Positions 31,497 to 34,015 of a stretch of 34,015 nucleotides of DNA are shown one piece after another; the first letter of the stretch is position 1; the number at the start of each line of letters is the position of its first letter. The notes under the pieces were generated by a model. That model was not told where the DNA came from, ran no database searches, and was given only the letters and a program-made list of their open reading frames with translations. The stretch is from a virus. The position numbers were made by a program, and so were the translations under genes. Where the stretch lies: positions 1 to 34,015 of IMG/VR virus record IMGVR_UViG_3300010885_029334, one strand, 5' to 3'.

Positions 31497-32708
31497 CTAC
31501 CCCAGCGTGCTGTCGATGTGCAGCACCTTCCCCTGCTGCGGGCGGAACCGCGGGTTATCGACGACACCCCACAGCTGCGGGATACTCATCGCCGTCGACG
31601 ACCCATCGAGATCACCGTCTGTCAGCCACACGACCGCCTTGGGGTTGTATCGTTTCTCGGTCATGTATGGCGGGATGCAACCGGGGCGTGTGCCACCCCC
31701 GCCGACTGGCTTCAAGAGCTTGCCGATCTCATGGTAGTTGCGCGGGAAGAACACCTGATCCCCGCACACCGCAGTATCCCACCACAGTATGCGCACCCAC
31801 TCGGGCTTCGCATTGTGGCAAAGCTGCGCGATCTCCCCGAACACCACGGGGTAGACCGACCCCATCGAGCCTGAAGTATCACACGCGATCACGATCCCCC
31901 CTGTTGACTCGCTGAAGTGCGAGGGCATCACGAACCCAAGTGCCATGAAGCGCTTGTTGGGCGGGCAGTAACGCGAGTAGTCATCCCCCTCGGTGATGCT
32001 GGAGAAAAACTGCGCAAGCGGATCACGCCAGTTGGTGCGGCGCTCGGCAACCATCTTGTCCAACGCACGGTTGGCGCTCTTGTTACCGGGGATACTGCGC
32101 GCCACGATGTGGCCCTGTGCCACGGCCTCATCGACGGCATGCTCAAGCACCTTCGCTTCCTCTACAGAGAGGGGCGCAGCACGGTGCCCATCGAACGTGC
32201 CTCCTTTTGCGCTACCTCCTGCGCTCCCGCCGCTACCTCTTCCGGACTTCGCGCTCTGCAGAAGATCGCGCAGCACCTCGATGCACGACATGCCACGGTA
32301 CTTCTCGTCGAAGCATATCGGTATCGGAGGGCGCTCGGCAAAGACTTGCGCGGTGTCCATCTCGTCGATCATCAGGTTGACAACGAAGTCAAGCGCCAGA
32401 CCAAAGAGTTCCGGGTGCTTCTCGTTCACATCCCGGTACAGGGTGCAGTGCTTGAGCGCCTTGTGAAAGTTCTCATGCAGTACCACCCACCGGGTCTGTC
32501 TCATAGACAAACTGTCCATGAACTCGCGCCCGTAGAACGCATCACGCCCGTCGGTTGCCGCCGTAGGCAGGCCGTCCACCACGTGTGCCTCCCCCATACA
32601 TACCACGCCGGAGAGCAGCGCGAACTCCGGATGTCGCATGATGTCGATGGTGGAAGCCACGAGCCTGTTCTCCACCGACATGTTCCGCCAGCTGTGTTCG
32701 GAAGCCAT
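31497..32708 (-). CDS. VWA-domain protein with N-terminal metallopeptidase-like domain, DUF2201-like (403 aa)
   Basis: The N-terminal half has VVLHENFHKALKH (H78, E79, H82), an HExxH helix, followed by LALDFVVNLMIDE as in the DUF2201-type metallopeptidase-like domain. A Gly/Ser linker (about 155-172) leads to the C-terminal VWA-like domain with the metal-ion site CDTSGSM (D277, S279, S281). Such proteins pair with MoxR AAA ATPases as substrate-binding chaperone partners, the RavA-ViaA arrangement being a known example. Here the MoxR gene is directly upstream with eight bases between. TTAGGAG precedes the ATG at 32708. The target of the pair in phage infection is unknown. Confidence 0.9.
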   Translation of the reverse strand: MASEHSWRNMSVENRLVASTIDIMRHPEFALLSGVVCMGEAHVVDGLPTAATDGRDAFYGREFMDSLSMRQTRWVVLHENFHKALKHCTLYRDVNEKHPELFGLALDFVVNLMIDEMDTAQVFAERPPIPICFDEKYRGMSCIEVLRDLLQSAKSGRGSGGSAGGSAKGGTFDGHRAAPLSVEEAKVLEHAVDEAVAQGHIVARSIPGNKSANRALDKMVAERRTNWRDPLAQFFSSITEGDDYSRYCPPNKRFMALGFVMPSHFSESTGGIVIACDTSGSMGSVYPVVFGEIAQLCHNAKPEWVRILWWDTAVCGDQVFFPRNYHEIGKLLKPVGGGGTRPGCIPPYMTEKRYNPKAVVWLTDGDLDGSSTAMSIPQLWGVVDNPRFRPQQGKVLHIDSTLG

Positions 32709-32716
32709 GTCAACTC

Positions 32717-33841
32717 CTAAAGAAAGATGTGGTTTTCACGCAGGAGATCGGTGAATGCAGCCACCGAGCAGAAGCTTGCTACTTTCGGTGAGCCTGCCAC
32801 CGTGTTGCACATCATGGCCTGCATCTCCTTGCGCATGCGCTTCACGTAGATGGTCACGGCCTCGATCTCCGGGCGGCTGGCTGCCCTGCTCACGAACTGG
32901 AACAGCTGGATGACTTGGGCCGTGGGGTTCTTGGTAACCGGTGCGCCCCCCGGATCAGCAATGACCAACGCATAGTCGGTGATGTCCTGCTCGAACTTCA
33001 CGAACGCGTTCAGCGTACCGGCGCACGAGCTACCCAGCGCACCGCACAGCGCAGCGAACATCGTTGCGTCATCCAGTTCGGTCTTGCATTTCACGATGTC
33101 ACTTGCCGCATGCAGCGAGCGCGGGCTGGCGTACCCATCCTGCTCGCTACGCGGGTTGAAGATGTACGGGTTCTCCTTCGATAGATCAATTCCTCCTTTG
33201 TGGAAGCTGCCACCCGGCTCGTAGTCCAAGAACGAATGCATCACCCGATCATTTTGGTGAACGAAAGCCATGACAACCGGGTCGATGCCGGCGTCTTCTG
33301 CCCACTTCAACCACTCGGTGGCAGTAGGCTTCCGCATCCTGACCACGATCAGCCTGTTACGCAGGTGCGCTTGAAGCGTGTCGCCCAACCCCTCGACGCC
33401 GAGGTTTGTGCACCCGAACACGATGCTCCCTTCGGGCAGGTGGTAGTTACCTACACGTCTTTCGTAGATGATGGGGGCCAGCACGTTCTTGATGTATTGC
33501 GGCGCCTTCAGCACCTCATCGAGACAGATGACAGAAGGAACGGAACCCGTTGTACCACGGTGGTTGTTCGCGTTCACACCGAAGCGCTCGTTGGGCAGCT
33601 CGCGCGATACGCCCATCACCTTGTCGATATCCGGCATCCATACCGAGCCGTCGGAGAGTTGCGTGCAGTCGATCGGATCGACCATGTTGTACCCCCTGAA
33701 CTGGGGCAGCGCCTTCATCTTCCAGAAGATCGAGGTCTTGCCTATACCGTTCTCCCCCTGTACGAGGACAGTGCGGTTCGGGCCTACGCTTGCGATCAGG
33801 TTCACGATCTGGCCGAAAGAAAGAAATCCTTGGATATCCAT
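32717..33841 (-). CDS. MoxR-type AAA+ ATPase (374 aa)
   Basis: Walker A GENGIGKT (29-36), Walker B VICLDEV (D108, E109), sensor 1 GCTNLG (N146) and an arginine-rich HLRNRLIVVRMR segment (about 160-172) mark a MoxR-type AAA+ ATPase. The C-terminal lid region continues to 374. It forms an operon with the VWA gene, the usual partner that delivers substrates or metal-dependent adhesion. AAAGGAG precedes the ATG at 33841. Phage MoxR-VWA pairs have no settled function; remodelling of virion, host or defence proteins has been proposed for related systems. Confidence 0.9.
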   Translation of the reverse strand: MDIQGFLSFGQIVNLIASVGPNRTVLVQGENGIGKTSIFWKMKALPQFRGYNMVDPIDCTQLSDGSVWMPDIDKVMGVSRELPNERFGVNANNHRGTTGSVPSVICLDEVLKAPQYIKNVLAPIIYERRVGNYHLPEGSIVFGCTNLGVEGLGDTLQAHLRNRLIVVRMRKPTATEWLKWAEDAGIDPVVMAFVHQNDRVMHSFLDYEPGGSFHKGGIDLSKENPYIFNPRSEQDGYASPRSLHAASDIVKCKTELDDATMFAALCGALGSSCAGTLNAFVKFEQDITDYALVIADPGGAPVTKNPTAQVIQLFQFVSRAASRPEIEAVTIYVKRMRKEMQAMMCNTVAGSPKVASFCSVAAFTDLLRENHIFL

Positions 33842-33879
33842 GTGCTGCTCCTTTGAATTTAGTTGTTGTGGTTGGTACT

Positions 33880-34015
33880 TCAGGTGATCGTCTTGCAGGT
33901 TATTGTGGTTGAGAACACGTGACGCAGCATGGCGAGCGTCGGGTTGTCCAGCTTGTAGCCGTAGCCGTAGCCGTAGCCGTTGCCTTTGCCGACGTAGCCG
34001 TTGCCGTAGCCGTAG
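33880..34015 (-). CDS. Gly-Tyr hexanucleotide-repeat protein, copy B (partial, 5' end beyond window)
   Basis: The visible C-terminal 44 residues are a Gly-Tyr/Asn repeat (YGYGNGYVGKGNGYGYG) followed by KLDNPTLAMLRHVFS, then STTITCKTIT and a TGA at 33880-33882. The tail before the last ten residues is identical to copy A, but the final residues differ. It lies just upstream of the MoxR gene in the leftward array, with 38 bases between. The 5' part is outside the window, so length and start are unknown. Frame choice carries the same caution as for copy A. Confidence 0.5.
   Translation of the reverse strand, partial: YGYGNGYVGKGNGYGYGYGYKLDNPTLAMLRHVFSTTITCKTIT
33899..33980. repeat. direct repeat DR-B, matching DR-A at 31203-31284
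   Basis: Same-orientation copy of DR-A with 71 uninterrupted identical bases (33910-33980). Divergence is confined to a four-base block at 33906-33909. Together the repeats bracket the MoxR and VWA genes. Confidence 0.92.
33957..34015. repeat. hexanucleotide low-complexity array (copy B, cut by window end)
   Basis: Four AGCCGT units followed by TGCCTTTGCCGACGT-type variants and further AGCCGT/TGCCGT units. The array continues past position 34015. Confidence 0.85.

Noticed and set aside
31195-31737. Plus-strand frames reading Ser-Arg, Val-Ala or Pro-Leu repeats
   Set aside because: All frames are open through the hexamer array. The plus-strand frames run against the operon and into the antisense of the VWA gene.
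1-34015. tRNA, rRNA, insertion sequence or integrase/attachment site
   Set aside because: No transposase or integrase motif, terminal inverted repeats of an element, or recognisable cloverleaf was found by reading; a tRNA scan would be the decisive check.

Overview
The window looks like part of a tailed-phage genome, most likely a short-tailed podovirus-type phage of a Gram-negative host, possibly an assembled environmental contig. Evidence: genes are packed wall to wall with ATGA or TAATG overlaps. It has a lambda-R-like endolysin with a holin-like neighbour, a virion module whose order recalls the T7 internal core proteins (a GNAT-like protein, a Gln-rich protein, then a giant 2429-residue protein), and a replication module with a family-A DNA polymerase and a primase-helicase. 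No terminase, portal, major capsid, RNA polymerase, integrase, tRNA, rRNA or CRISPR array was seen. The capsid and packaging genes must lie outside the window. The Gram-negative host is inferred from the endolysin and the spanin-like remnant.

Layout. Positions 1-2190 (+): small accessory genes (a cupin-like protein, a membrane/coiled-coil protein, a secreted protein) and a lysis cassette. The cassette has a holin-like protein, a 39-codon remnant of an M15-type peptidase endolysin, an intact lambda-R-type transglycosylase and a 33-codon stub of an Rz-like spanin. Positions 2192-16765 (+): virion genes for tail or tail-nozzle-like, jelly-roll-like, internal or ejected, GNAT-like, Gln-rich and giant polyvalent-type proteins. 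Positions 16749-34015 (-): one long leftward array. Read in the direction of transcription it gives a Gly-Tyr repeat gene (cut by the window end), a MoxR-type AAA ATPase, a VWA/metallopeptidase-like protein, a second Gly-Tyr repeat gene, a DUF3150-like protein, a group of small genes including one with a DUF3310 domain, a methyltransferase, a VRR-NUC nuclease, DNA polymerase, a SprT-like peptidase, a Cas4/RecB-like nuclease, an SNF2 helicase, a 45-bp tandem-repeat gene, a zinc-ribbon/acidic-tail putative ssDNA-binding protein, an HTH protein and the primase-helicase. The two arms converge tail to tail with a 17-bp overlap.

How the genes work together: the leftward arm supplies DNA synthesis (primase-helicase, polymerase, SSB-like protein, helicase, two nucleases). 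The rightward arm supplies late virion and lysis functions. The MoxR-VWA pair is bracketed by two Gly-Tyr hexanucleotide-repeat genes that share 71 identical bases in direct orientation. This is the least explained part of the window and the best candidate for an undescribed system. The window ends inside the second of these repeats, so that edge may be an assembly break. Five genes or gene remnants shorter than 55 codons were found by reading the gaps between longer genes.
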